16,596 nt of DNA from assembly GCA_900554255.1 (NCBI GenBank), contig USGN01000007.1, forward strand, positions 1 to 16,596, read 5' to 3'. The notes under the pieces were generated by a model. It ran no database searches. It was given only the letters and a program-made list of their open reading frames with translations, and was not told the DNA's origin. This document shows, piece by piece, positions 7,140 through 15,151 of the stretch; within the stretch, counting starts at the first letter, position 1, and each line of letters starts with the position of its first letter. This stretch comes from an uncultured Collinsella sp. Lineage in GTDB: Bacteria > Actinomycetota > Coriobacteriia > Coriobacteriales > Coriobacteriaceae. The position numbers and the translations under genes were made by a program.

Positions 7140-8144
7140 TTATCGATTCTCGATGCTGCCGATATTCTTGAGCTCGATGGAGATGAGGCCGTTGGGCTCG
7201 TTGACAAACTCGATGTATTCGGAGTTCGAACCCATCTCGGCCGGGAAGCTGATCTCGATACCCGTGTCGGTACGGATCTTATGATTGCGCACCGCCGCGC
7301 GTTCGACCTGTTTGCGCTCCACGGGCACACGCTCAGGCACCTTCTCCTCGGTCAGCGCCGCGCGCACGCTCTCCTTGATAACCGGTTCGTCCTCAAAGAC
7401 CTCATCGACGATATCCCAAGGCGGCAGTTCCTCGTCATCCTCAACCTTCTCGGCAACGGCAGCCTTAACCTTAGAAAGCGCTACAGCCGTGTTGGCACCG
7501 TGCTCCTCGGCGACTTCCTCGACCACACGCGTCACGGTGTCGATGACCTCCTTGCCCGATACCCCCGTGTCGCACTGCAGCAGGCCATCGGGAATGAGCA
7601 TGCGATCCTCGCCGGCAATCTTGCGCTTCTTGTCCACGTAGCCGATCTCCATGGTACTCGCACGCACGATGGCATAGCTCGGCACCTTTTGCGAGGGGTT
7701 CGGCAGAATGGCGTAGTGGCGCGCGATGTCGTTGCGCACCTCCCCCTCCTCGCGGCCCACTTCGTGCATAAAAGCCTGCTTGGAGCCCAGCAGCATCACG
7801 GCGAACCAGCGGGCATCCTCATCGTCGTCAAAATCGGCCACGAGCACGTCGGTGGACTCGGCTTTCTCGGCTTTGGTGAGCTCGGAGGAGATAAACTCCG
7901 CAATCTGCTGCGACAGGTCCACGAACTCGCGCTCGCCAAAGAAATAGCCCTTGAGCTCACCACCAAACGCAGAGTTCTCGGCAAACGTGGCGCGTTTATT
8001 GTCGGCCGAAGTGCGTGCGCGGCGCAGATGCGTGGTTACGAAATTGCGCACGGTACGGCTTTCGATATCCAACTCGCGCTGGCTCATAACGTTGACGGCA
8101 GAGTCAAAGTCCAGGATATGCAGAATCGCGTGATTGATTTTCAT
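7140..8144 (-). CDS. Nucleoid-associated protein, NdpA/YejK-like
   Basis: A 334-aa cytoplasmic protein beginning MKINHAILHILDFDSAVNVMSQRELDIESRTVRNFVTTHLRR, the typical start of the NdpA (37-kDa nucleoid-associated) family. Further family-like segments are FVDLSQQIAEFI, DVLVADFDDDEDARWFAVMLLGSKQAFMHEV, and YAIVRASTMEIGYVDKKRKIAGEDRMLIPDGLLQCDTGVSGKEVIDTV. The last third holds an acidic VEDDEELPPWDIVDEVFEDEP stretch and a basic region before a C-terminal beta-rich part. Family members bind DNA, but a clear catalytic role is not known. ATG 8144 has GGA nine bases upstream; ATG 8153 (adding MPY) is possible but sits too close to that GGA. A -10-like TATACT lies at 8188-8183. It is separated from the toxin-antitoxin pair by the AT-rich promoter region. 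Confidence 0.85.
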   Translation of the reverse strand: MKINHAILHILDFDSAVNVMSQRELDIESRTVRNFVTTHLRRARTSADNKRATFAENSAFGGELKGYFFGEREFVDLSQQIAEFISSELTKAEKAESTDVLVADFDDDEDARWFAVMLLGSKQAFMHEVGREEGEVRNDIARHYAILPNPSQKVPSYAIVRASTMEIGYVDKKRKIAGEDRMLIPDGLLQCDTGVSGKEVIDTVTRVVEEVAEEHGANTAVALSKVKAAVAEKVEDDEELPPWDIVDEVFEDEPVIKESVRAALTEEKVPERVPVERKQVERAAVRNHKIRTDTGIEISFPAEMGSNSEYIEFVNEPNGLISIELKNIGSIENR

Positions 8145-8221
8145 ATACGGCATTCCGTTCTAGATCGATTTCGGCACGAATCAGTATAGCGGTCGAGCCC
8201 GCCCCAGGCGCATCGAAGATT

Positions 8222-8250
8222 GGTGCATCGGGGACAGGTTGCTTTGCACC
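8222..8250 (-). repeat. GGTGCA...TGCACC element, copy A
   Basis: Read on the minus strand this is a 29-base unit beginning GGTGCAAAGCAACCTG and ending CCCCGATGCACC, with complementary 6-base ends. A near copy in opposite orientation lies at 9448-9479, on the far side of the DUF2974 gene. The copies share GGTGCAAAG, AACCTG, a CCCC run and the GCACC end. Confidence 0.6.
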
Positions 8251-8255
8251 AATGG

Positions 8256-9416
8256 TTAGCGCAGGAGCTCGGACTGCCAAGCCTCGAGCTGTTCTGCCAA
8301 GCTCTTGCCGGCAGCGGGCATGTCGATCTGGGGACGTTTGGGCAGAAGCGCACACTTAAGAATCGCAACGATAGTCTGCGAGACAAAGCGTCGCGTATCC
8401 TTGTCAAAGCCTTGCGCAGCCTGGAGCATCACGGGTAGGCTCTCGCGCAGATTCCCAGCGATATCCGCAAACCGCTCAGCACCCGTAGCCTCAAACACAG
8501 AGAACAACGCATCTACAAAACGCTCGCGCTCGTTAGGCGACACCGCAAGCAGCATCTCGCGAATGGAGCCATCAACGTATCGAGCACCGGCGGACAGGCG
8601 CTCACAGTACACGAAGTCGCAACCATCAACCACCCAGCTAAAGGGATTGTGCTGCAGCAGGCTGAACTCGGTGCTCTCAACGATGGCATAGTCCTCCTGC
8701 GTCTCGAACATCATGCCAAAGATCGACGATCGAGGTAGCGTCTTGTCGATTCGACCGGATAGATCGGCGAAGGCGTTGCCGCTCAGAAACTCCTCGACGA
8801 AGCCCGGGCCATCATGGGAATACGCCCTTTCGATTCGCTCACGGGCGACATCGGGGCACATCGCCGCACCGTACACCGCAAGGTTTCCACCCTTGGAATG
8901 ACCTCCGCACAAAAGCGGCCCGTCAATCGCATCCGCCGCCTCGTCTACATAACGCGCCGCGGATTCCTGGGCCGGCACAGGACACCGGAACGCCATGTTA
9001 AAGTCCTCTTTCCAGCCCACAATCGTGCTGTCGGTCCCCCGGAAGGCAAGATAGCTAAACCCCGCCGGAAATCGGAACGTCATGGCCGCAAACTGCTCCG
9101 TTGTCTCGGCATCACTCACGCTACGATAGCCGCAAACACGAACGCCACGGTAGCGAGGGCTTGCTGCCACAGCCTCCAACAGGGCACGACTCCCCTCCGG
9201 ATCCCACAGGTCGCCAATCATGTCTTGGTAGCACTCGGCGCGCAGCAGCTCGCGTACGTCTAGGCCCTGCCAGTTCGTCAGCTCCGCCATATCACCCGGC
9301 AAACGCAAATAGGACAACCACGCAAAGACCAGGCTATCCACCGCGCAGAACGGCCGTTCCTCAAACGGATCAAACGCCGTCTGGGCATAGGTCAAAAAAT
9401 TAGGCGAATCCGACAT
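8256..9416 (-). CDS. DUF2974 (Mbeg1-like) alpha/beta-hydrolase
   Basis: A 386-aa protein of the lipase-like DUF2974 group. The lipase strand FSYLAFRGTDSTIVGWKEDFNMAF (120-143) is followed by the nucleophile elbow CGGHSKGGNLAVYGA (170-184) with Ser174 in GHSKG, then SHDGPGFVEEFLS. The N-terminal FCAVDSLVFAWLSYLRLP is also typical of the family. There is no signal peptide or clear membrane segment, so it probably acts in the cytoplasm; the natural substrate of this family is not known to me. Start ATG 9416 is supported by GGGAGG (9426-9421) just upstream; the frame continues much further upstream but through the terminator and the ldh gene, without a ribosome site. It stands alone between two inverted repeat copies. 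Confidence 0.85.
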   Translation of the reverse strand: MSDSPNFLTYAQTAFDPFEERPFCAVDSLVFAWLSYLRLPGDMAELTNWQGLDVRELLRAECYQDMIGDLWDPEGSRALLEAVAASPRYRGVRVCGYRSVSDAETTEQFAAMTFRFPAGFSYLAFRGTDSTIVGWKEDFNMAFRCPVPAQESAARYVDEAADAIDGPLLCGGHSKGGNLAVYGAAMCPDVARERIERAYSHDGPGFVEEFLSGNAFADLSGRIDKTLPRSSIFGMMFETQEDYAIVESTEFSLLQHNPFSWVVDGCDFVYCERLSAGARYVDGSIREMLLAVSPNERERFVDALFSVFEATGAERFADIAGNLRESLPVMLQAAQGFDKDTRRFVSQTIVAILKCALLPKRPQIDMPAAGKSLAEQLEAWQSELLR

Positions 9417-9434
9417 GGCCCTCCCATCAACTAT

Positions 9435-9479
9435 GGTGCATTGGGGTGGTGCAAAGTAACCTGACCCCCCCCTTGCACC
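9435..9479 (+). repeat. GGTGCA...TGCACC element, copy B (composite)
   Basis: The full unit, GGTGCAAAGTAACCTG...TTGCACC, lies at 9448-9479. It is preceded by GGTGCATTGGGG (9435-9446), which matches the reverse complement of the tail of such a unit. It therefore looks like one copy plus an abutting fragment in the opposite direction. It is inverted relative to copy A at 8222-8250. Confidence 0.55.
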
Positions 9480-9515
9480 AAAAAGGCGCCCGGGCCGTGT
9501 GGACCCGGACGCCTT
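9480..9515 (-). terminator. Intrinsic terminator of ldh
   Basis: AAGGCG-C-CCGGG (9483-9494) pairs with CCCGG-A-CGCCTT (9504-9515), with a single C/A mismatch. On the minus strand the stem is followed by a T run (TTTTT, 9484-9480). It lies 31 bases past the ldh stop codon. Confidence 0.85.
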
Positions 9516-9546
9516 CATTGTAACTTTTCGCTCTAGCGAGCTTGAT

Positions 9547-10497
9547 TTAGCAGGAGAAGTCGACGCTGTCGATGATGTCCTTGAGGGCCTTGGCGGAGGC
9601 GGTGAGCTCATGCTGCTCGTCATCGTTCAGCGGCACGGGGACGCGGCAGACGACGCCGTCGCGGCCAACGACCGTCGGCATGGAGATGGCCAGATCGGAC
9701 AGGCCATACTCGCCCACCATGAGCGAGGAAACGGGCAGAACGGTCTGCTCATCGCGCATGACAGCGGTGCAGATGCGCTTGACGGCCATGGCGACGCCGT
9801 AGTAGGTGGCGTGCTTCTTCTCGATGATGGTGTAGGCGGAGTTCTTAACGTCCTCGGCGATACGCTTCTCGGCAGCCTCATGCTCCAGGTGGCCGTGAAG
9901 CTCGCAGAAGGTGTTCAGCGGAACGCCAGCAACCTGAGCGCTGGACCAAGCGACAAACTCGGAGTCGCCGTGCTCACCCATGACGTAGGCCTGAACGTCG
10001 CGCGGGTCAACCTCGACGTGGGCACCAAGCATCTGCTGCAGACGGCCAGTGTCGAGCACGGTGCCGGAGCCGATGACATGGCCCTCGGGCAGGCCGGACA
10101 TCTTGATGGCAGCATAGGTCAGAACATCAACCGGGTTGGAGACGATTAGCAGAATGCCGTCGAAGCCGGACTTCTTAATCTCGGGGATAATGGACTTAAA
10201 GATGTTAACGTTCTTGTTGACCAGGTCCAGGCGGGTCTCACCGGGCTTCTGGGCAGCGCCAGCGGTGACGACGATCATGGCGGCGTCGGCGACATCGGAA
10301 TAATCGCCGGCGTAGATCTTCATCGGCTCGGCAAACGTCATGCCGTGCGCGATATCCAGGGCCTCACCCTCGGCGCGGTTCTTGTCCACGTCGATGAGGA
10401 CCATCTCGGAGAACAGACCGCTCTGCATCAGAGCGAACGCCGAAGACGAACCGACGAAACCGCAGCCGACAATAGCGACCTTCTTCTCGTTAACCAT
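9547..10497 (-). CDS. ldh: L-lactate dehydrogenase
   Basis: A 316-aa NAD-dependent L-lactate dehydrogenase, reducing pyruvate to lactate and regenerating NAD+ in fermentation. Motifs: the dinucleotide site VAIVGCGFVGSSSAF (8-21), LIDVD with the NAD-selecting Asp36, the substrate loop GAAQKPGETRLDL (80-92) with lactate-type Gln83 and Arg89, VSNPVDVLTY, GSGTVLDTGRLQ with Asp149 and Arg152, and GEHGDS with catalytic His176. Gln at 83 argues for lactate rather than malate. Length is normal. Start ATG 10497 has GGGAG six bases upstream; an ATG at 10575 lies before the leader hairpin with no ribosome site. It is monocistronic, with its own terminator and a leader hairpin. Confidence 0.95.
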   Translation of the reverse strand: MVNEKKVAIVGCGFVGSSSAFALMQSGLFSEMVLIDVDKNRAEGEALDIAHGMTFAEPMKIYAGDYSDVADAAMIVVTAGAAQKPGETRLDLVNKNVNIFKSIIPEIKKSGFDGILLIVSNPVDVLTYAAIKMSGLPEGHVIGSGTVLDTGRLQQMLGAHVEVDPRDVQAYVMGEHGDSEFVAWSSAQVAGVPLNTFCELHGHLEHEAAEKRIAEDVKNSAYTIIEKKHATYYGVAMAVKRICTAVMRDEQTVLPVSSLMVGEYGLSDLAISMPTVVGRDGVVCRVPVPLNDDEQHELTASAKALKDIIDSVDFSC

Positions 10498-10523
10498 TAG
10501 AAACTCCCATCTCTCTCCACAAA

Positions 10524-10554
10524 CAAGCCGCCCGGGAACGACCCGAGCGGCTTG
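10524..10554 (-). promoter_or_regulatory. Leader hairpin of ldh (attenuator-like)
   Basis: CAAGCCGC and GCGGCTTG (10524-10531 with 10547-10554) form an 8-bp stem, extended by CGGG/CCCG past one mismatch. On the minus strand the stem is followed by TTTGTGG, and the ldh start codon lies only 26 bases beyond. A promoter cannot fit between, so ldh must be transcribed through this hairpin unless it starts with almost no leader. It may be a readthrough terminator of the upstream aminotransferase gene, an attenuator, or an mRNA-stabilising stem. Confidence 0.55.
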
Positions 10555-10698
10555 CCGTAATCCCAATACATCCAATCGGGACTTTGATTATGCTCCTATT
10601 CGCAGCCAAAAATCGACCGTTTACCGAAATTGTTTGCAGAATTCGTAAAATAACTGCACGAAATCGGTTTCGAGCTATTGACGAGTCGAAATAGGTTT

Positions 10699-11862
10699 CT
10701 AATACAGGCCCGCCTCGCGAATGGCCTCGACAGCCAAAGCGATCTGATCGGGCGGCAGGACCAGCGCCATGCGCACGTGCCCCTCGCCCGAAGGGCCAAA
10801 GCTCGCGCCCGGCGTCACCACAACGCCGGCCTTCTCCATGAGCTCCTCGCAAAACGCCATGGAATCGGTGCGACCACCGGGAAGCTTGGCCCACACAAAC
10901 ATAGAGCCATGCGCGTTGGGACGCTCCCAGCCCAGGCCCTCAAGACCGTCGCACAGGGCATCGCGGCGTTCCTGGTACTTCAGACGCTGCGCCTCGACCT
11001 CATCGCGCGGACCGTTCAGGCACGCGATGGCGGCCTTCTGAATCGGGAAGAACATACCAAAGTCGATCTGGCTGCGCAGCTTGGCAAAGGCAGAGACCAC
11101 ATCCTCGCGACCGACCAAAAAGCCGATGCGGGCACCGGTGACGTTAAACGACTTGGAGAGCGAGAAGAACTCAACGCCCACCTCGAGCGCGCCGGGATAC
11201 TGCAAGAAGCTGCCGCCGGGCTCGCCGTCAAACACGATGTCGGAGTACGCGTTATCATGGACGATCAACAGATCATGCTCGCGGGCAAAGGCGATAATCT
11301 CCTCGTAGACCTCGGGCGTGCCCACCGAGCCGACCGGGTTCGCGGGCAGCGACACGATCATGTACTTGGCATGATCGGCAACCTCGGGATCGATGCCCGC
11401 CACATAGGGCAGGTAATTGTGCTCGGCAACCAGCGGATAGTATTCGAGCTTGGCATCGGCGATCTTGGCACCCGCCTCAAAGACCGGGTAGCACGGATCG
11501 GGAACCAAAATGGTGTCACCCGGATCGAGCAGGGCAAGGCCCAAATGGCCCACCCCCTCCTGCGTGCCGTTGCACGACTGCACCATAGACGGCGTAATGC
11601 CCGAAACGCCAAAGCGACGCTCATAGTAATCGCACACGGCCTGCTTGAGTTCGGGCAGGTCGCGCAGGGCATACTTCCACATCTCGGGATCTTGGGCTGC
11701 TTGCGTGAGCGCCTCGACCACGTGGTTGTACGGCTTAAAGTCGGGCGTGCCCACGCTCATGTTGTAAATGGTCTTGCCCTGAGCCTTCAGCGCAAGCAGT
11801 TTGTTGTTGAGCGAGGCGAAGACCTCCGCGCCAAAGCGGTCGAGACGCTGCGATGCCTGCAT
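10699..11862 (-). CDS. PLP-dependent class I/II aminotransferase, LL-DAP-aminotransferase-like
   Basis: A 387-aa fold-type I aminotransferase. Landmarks: YNMSVGTPDFKP (33-44), WKYALRDLPELKQAVCDYYERRFGV, CNGTQEGVGHLGLALLDPGDTILVPDPCYPVF, PANPVG (173-178) in place of the common NNPTG, VHDNAYSDIVFDG (201-213), SLSKSFNVTGARIGF with PLP Lys237, and the C-terminal GEGHVRMAL. The stretch from DPGDTILVPDPCYPVF through GVEFFSLSK to YQERRDAL follows the pattern of LL-diaminopimelate aminotransferase (DapL) relatives. Start ATG 11862 has AAGGTGG four bases upstream; upstream codons run through a terminator-like hairpin. Substrate is unproven: LL-DAP, N-acetyl-LL-DAP or other amino acids are possible. 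The presence of dapH nearby makes N-acetyl-DAP transamination attractive, but this gene lies outside the riboswitch operon. Confidence 0.88.
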   Translation of the reverse strand: MQASQRLDRFGAEVFASLNNKLLALKAQGKTIYNMSVGTPDFKPYNHVVEALTQAAQDPEMWKYALRDLPELKQAVCDYYERRFGVSGITPSMVQSCNGTQEGVGHLGLALLDPGDTILVPDPCYPVFEAGAKIADAKLEYYPLVAEHNYLPYVAGIDPEVADHAKYMIVSLPANPVGSVGTPEVYEEIIAFAREHDLLIVHDNAYSDIVFDGEPGGSFLQYPGALEVGVEFFSLSKSFNVTGARIGFLVGREDVVSAFAKLRSQIDFGMFFPIQKAAIACLNGPRDEVEAQRLKYQERRDALCDGLEGLGWERPNAHGSMFVWAKLPGGRTDSMAFCEELMEKAGVVVTPGASFGPSGEGHVRMALVLPPDQIALAVEAIREAGLY

Positions 11863-11881
11863 GGTGCCACCTTTCGATATG

Positions 11882-11912
11882 AAAAACGCGGCGCTCCGAC
11901 AAGAGCGCCGCG
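11882..11912 (-). terminator. Strong intrinsic terminator just before the aminotransferase gene
   Basis: CGCGGCGCTC (11887-11896) and GAGCGCCGCG (11903-11912) form a perfect 10-bp GC stem with a 6-base loop. On the minus strand it is followed by TTTTT (11886-11882), a textbook terminator. It would end the NAD synthase transcript (stop 68 bases before), yet its U-run ends only 19 bases before the aminotransferase start codon, so it also lies in that gene's leader. Confidence 0.85.
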
Positions 11913-11980
11913 CGATACGGGCCATCAGATTGCAAAAGTGTAACGCTTGCAACCCCCGTATTGGTTCAATTTAGCCAACC

Positions 11981-13960
11981 TTAGTCAACTGGATTGAGCG
12001 CGTCGATCTGCGCAAGCCACAGACGCGAGCTAGCGTCACTCGGCATACGCCAATCGCCGCGCGGGCTGAGCGTCACCGAGCCCACCTTGGGACCATCGGG
12101 CAGGCAGCTGCGCTTAAACTGCTGGGCAAAGAAGCGACGGTAGAACGTACGTAGCCACGTGTGGACGGTCTTGGCGTCGTAGACGCCCTCGAAGCTCTTG
12201 AGCGCCATGCGGTAGATCTTGCCCGGCTCAAAGCCAAAACGCAGCAGGTAGTAGAGGAAGTAGTCGTGCAACTCGTACGGGCCCACCAAATCCTCGGTCT
12301 TCTGCGCAATCTCGCCGTCGCCCGTGGGCGGCAGAAGCTCGGGGGACACCGGCGTATCGAGGATATCGAGCAAGACCTCGGCAATGCGCCCGCCAAAGAC
12401 ATCGGCGGCATAGCGTACCAGATGGCGCACAAGCGTCTTGGGCACGCTCGCGTTGACGGCGTACATGCTCATGTGGTCGCCGTTATAGGTAGCCCAGCCG
12501 AGCGCCAGCTCCGACAGGTCGCCCGTGCCAATGACAAAACCGCCAGCCTGGTTGGCCAGATCCATCAGAATCTGCGTACGCTCGCGCGCCTGGCTGTTCT
12601 CGTAGGTCACGTCCTGCACAGCTGGATCATGCTCAATGTCCTTGAAGTGCTGCTCCACAGCCGCGTGGATCGAAACCTCGCGGAAGCTCACACCCAGGTC
12701 GCGAGCGAGCGACTCGGCATTCGACTTGGTGCGATGCGTCGTGCCGAAGCCGGGCATGGACACGGCTGTGATACCAGTGCGCGGCAGCCCCAGTGCATCG
12801 AAGGCACGCACGGTCACAAGCAGCGCTAGCGTGGAGTCCAAGCCGCCCGAAAGGCCGATGACCGCAGCCTTGGTACCCGTGTGGGCAAGGCGGGTCTTGA
12901 GGCCCGCAGTCTGCAGATCGAGGATCGTCTCGCAGCGCTCGGCCAGGTCGCCGTGGTCGGCCGGCACAAAGGGCGCGCGCGGGAAAACGCGGTCGATATC
13001 GCAGGCATCGCGCAAGACAGGTTCTTCGGCCAGCACGCCCTCAAACGAAAACTCAATGGTCGTGGCCTCCGGCGCATCGTCCGCGCGCGTCCATGTCGTC
13101 GAGCGACGGCGCTCAGCAACCAGGCGGTCAAGGTCAACGTCGGCGATGGCCATATCGCAGGTAAGCAGTTTGGTCGCGGCGAGCTTGGAGCCGTTTTCGT
13201 AGACGAGGTTCTCGCCCGCAAAGACCATGTCGGTCGTGGACTCGCCCTCGCTCGCGTCCGCGTAGGCATAGGCGCAATACAGGCGCGCGCTCTGGTTGGA
13301 AATGAGGCTGCGGCGGTAATCCGCCTTACCGATAATCTCGTCCGAAGCCGACGGATTGAGGATCACCGTCGCACCGGCAAGCGCCATCTCGGTCGAAGGG
13401 GGCGCCGGTACCCACAGGTCCTCGCAAACCTCAACGCCCAGCACCATATCCTCGGCACCCTCATCACAGCAGCGGTAGACAAGTCCCGAACCCAGCGGAA
13501 CCGGACCCTGACCGGCAAACTCGACCCATACGGGATCTGCGGGCGCCGGAGCAAACCAGCGGCGCTCGTAGAACTCGCCATAGTTGGGCAGATACTTCTT
13601 GGCCGTGAGGCCCAAAAGCTCGCCCGCACAGCACACGGCGGCACAGTTGTAAATATTCTCGGCAACTGCAACGGGAAGACCGATGGTAAAGACAATCGGC
13701 AGCTCACGGGTTTCATCGAGAACATGTGCCAGCGCGGTCTCGCAGGCATGCAGTAATGTGCGGTTATGGAACAGATCGGCCGCGGTATAGCCGGTCAGGT
13801 TAAGCTCGGGCAGTACCAGCGCGCGAACGCCGCGCTCGGCAGCCTCGCGAACAGCTGCCAACGCAACCTCGGCATTGCCCTCGACATCGGCAACGCGAAT
13901 CTGCGGCGATGCCGCCGCCACACGCAAAAAGCCATCAGACTGAGAAAGGTGAAGATTCAT
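11981..13960 (-). CDS. nadE: NAD+ synthase, glutamine-dependent
   Basis: A 659-aa two-domain enzyme that amidates nicotinic acid adenine dinucleotide to NAD+ using glutamine and ATP. The N-terminal nitrilase-type glutaminase domain shows the catalytic triad: Glu in LPELNLTGY (about residue 52), Lys in KKYLPNYGEFYERRWF (121/122) and Cys in GVEVCEDLWVP (179). The C-terminal synthetase has the ATP-binding loop SGGLDS (371-376), GTTHRTKSNAESLARDLG, and FVIGTGDLSELALGWATYNGDHMSMYAVNASVPKTLV. Length matches the glutamine-using form. Start ATG 13960 is supported by GGGAG seven bases upstream; ATG 13987 has no site. A -10-like TACAAT is at 14014-14009. It is transcribed alone, ending at the terminator near 11900. 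Confidence 0.95.
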   Translation of the reverse strand: MNLHLSQSDGFLRVAAASPQIRVADVEGNAEVALAAVREAAERGVRALVLPELNLTGYTAADLFHNRTLLHACETALAHVLDETRELPIVFTIGLPVAVAENIYNCAAVCCAGELLGLTAKKYLPNYGEFYERRWFAPAPADPVWVEFAGQGPVPLGSGLVYRCCDEGAEDMVLGVEVCEDLWVPAPPSTEMALAGATVILNPSASDEIIGKADYRRSLISNQSARLYCAYAYADASEGESTTDMVFAGENLVYENGSKLAATKLLTCDMAIADVDLDRLVAERRRSTTWTRADDAPEATTIEFSFEGVLAEEPVLRDACDIDRVFPRAPFVPADHGDLAERCETILDLQTAGLKTRLAHTGTKAAVIGLSGGLDSTLALLVTVRAFDALGLPRTGITAVSMPGFGTTHRTKSNAESLARDLGVSFREVSIHAAVEQHFKDIEHDPAVQDVTYENSQARERTQILMDLANQAGGFVIGTGDLSELALGWATYNGDHMSMYAVNASVPKTLVRHLVRYAADVFGGRIAEVLLDILDTPVSPELLPPTGDGEIAQKTEDLVGPYELHDYFLYYLLRFGFEPGKIYRMALKSFEGVYDAKTVHTWLRTFYRRFFAQQFKRSCLPDGPKVGSVTLSPRGDWRMPSDASSRLWLAQIDALNPVD

Positions 13961-14041
13961 AAGAATGCTCCCGTGCGTAGACGCCATTCACAACAATTAG
14001 CAAGTCCTATTGTAGTTCAACCGCCGGGTGTAACCGCATCC

Positions 14042-14122
14042 CACCAACTTGGTGAGCAATTGATGAGTTGATGGTATCTGTTAAATGTCACGTACGATTC
14101 ACATCAGGTGGGTACCCTGATG
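14042..14122. promoter_or_regulatory. Divergent intergenic region with two palindromes
   Basis: Between nadE and the plus-strand membrane protein lie CACCAA-c-TTGGTG (14042-14054) and CATCAGG...CCTGATG (14102-14108 with 14116-14122). The second is about 40 bases before the plus-strand start codon. Either could be an operator or a leader stem. I could not assign convincing promoter hexamers to the plus-strand gene. Confidence 0.35.
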
Positions 14123-14163
14123 GCTGCATAAAACGAAGCAGATTTACACCGGGAGGACCCCGT

Positions 14164-15117
14164 ATGACAACCAAGTACACCGACGCGCCGCGCACGCGCG
14201 TCATGACGCCGGCATCGCTCAACAACGGCGTACACGAGAACCATTCCATTGGACAGACCATGGCCATCGCGCCCAAAAAGGGCCTGTTCGACGACATTTC
14301 CATTCCCCAGATCATCGCCGGCGCCGCAGCTGCCGCCACGAGCGTGGCGCTTGCTTCAAAGATCGGCATTGCCGGCTCGGTGATTGGTGCCGCTGTGAGC
14401 TCAGTCATCACTGTTGTGTCCTCGCAGGTCTATCGCCACTTTATCTCCGCCAGCGCCGAAGCAATCAAGGGCACGCATGCCGCTGTCGACTACCCTGCCG
14501 GCGCCTACGAGCCCGTTGAGCCCGATGTCGAGGAGCACCTAGGTGGCGCCGCGACCACGCAGGAGATGCGCCAGGTTGCGGGACGCGCGACCACGGCGCG
14601 CGTCGCCCCCAACAGCCTGCGCGCCAAGGCGGCGGCAGAGCGCAGCCAGACGCAAAAGAAGGTCATCGTCTTCTCGATCGCCATCGCCATCGTCGCGGTC
14701 ATCGCCTGCGCCGGCGCCATCCTTATCACCACTGCCGGTGAGGGTCTGGGCGAGCGTCCCGAGCCAATCCTGTCGTCGCGCACGACCGAGAGCGATGCAA
14801 ATGGCAACACTCAGCCGCAGGATCAGCAGGCACAGACGGACGACACGCAAGACAGTCCTACCTCTGCCAATTCGTCCTCGAACACCCAAAACCAATCGCA
14901 GGGCACCGATTCCTCTATGGCAAACAGTGGCACGCCGTCCGGCACGACCGACTCAAGCCAAACGACTGACGGTTCACAGCCGAACACGGGAGGCCAGACG
15001 AGCGACACCACGTCGGGAACGGGCACGGCAGACAGTAACAACACCAACAGCTCGAGCGGAACCGCTTCCGGCACGGCATCTGATAGCTCGAGCCAAGGCA
15101 CGGCATCGGGCAACTAA
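14164..15117 (+). CDS. Two-segment membrane protein with Ser/Thr/Gln-rich tail, function unknown
   Basis: A 317-aa protein. The N-terminal 45 residues are polar. Residues 48-90 are an Ala/Gly-rich hydrophobic stretch (IIAGAAAAATSVALASKIGIAGSVIGAAVSS and following) with GxxxG-like spacing. About 75 charged residues follow, then a clear membrane segment at 166-192 (KKVIVFSIAIAIVAVIACAGAILITTAG). After it come about 125 residues rich in Ser, Thr, Gly, Asn, Gln and Asp with almost no hydrophobics, probably extracellular and disordered. No sortase LPxTG motif is visible. ATG 14164 has GGGAGGA six bases upstream; the longer frame from 14068 has no site. I do not recognise the family. It is transcribed alone and followed by a hairpin terminator. 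Confidence 0.75.
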   Translation: MTTKYTDAPRTRVMTPASLNNGVHENHSIGQTMAIAPKKGLFDDISIPQIIAGAAAAATSVALASKIGIAGSVIGAAVSSVITVVSSQVYRHFISASAEAIKGTHAAVDYPAGAYEPVEPDVEEHLGGAATTQEMRQVAGRATTARVAPNSLRAKAAAERSQTQKKVIVFSIAIAIVAVIACAGAILITTAGEGLGERPEPILSSRTTESDANGNTQPQDQQAQTDDTQDSPTSANSSSNTQNQSQGTDSSMANSGTPSGTTDSSQTTDGSQPNTGGQTSDTTSGTGTADSNNTNSSSGTASGTASDSSSQGTASGN

Positions 15118-15151
15118 GCACGTTTGCCTCTCATAGATAACCGACCTGTAC

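Noticed and set aside
8222..9479. A CRISPR array or transposon ends
   Set aside because: There are only two scattered units in opposite orientation with no spacer regularity, no transposase and no evident target duplication; kept as simple repeats.
9417..9623. N-terminal extension of the DUF2974 protein to 9623
   Set aside because: The added residues are low-complexity and come from antisense reading of the ldh end and terminator; the ATG at 9416 has a good ribosome site.
10678..11943. Plus-strand open frame of 421 codons opposite the aminotransferase gene
   Set aside because: It has Arg/His-rich shadow composition, no ribosome site, and lies entirely over a motif-complete aminotransferase.
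12881..13756. Plus-strand open frame opposite nadE
   Set aside because: It is a codon-bias shadow of the well-supported NAD synthase gene.
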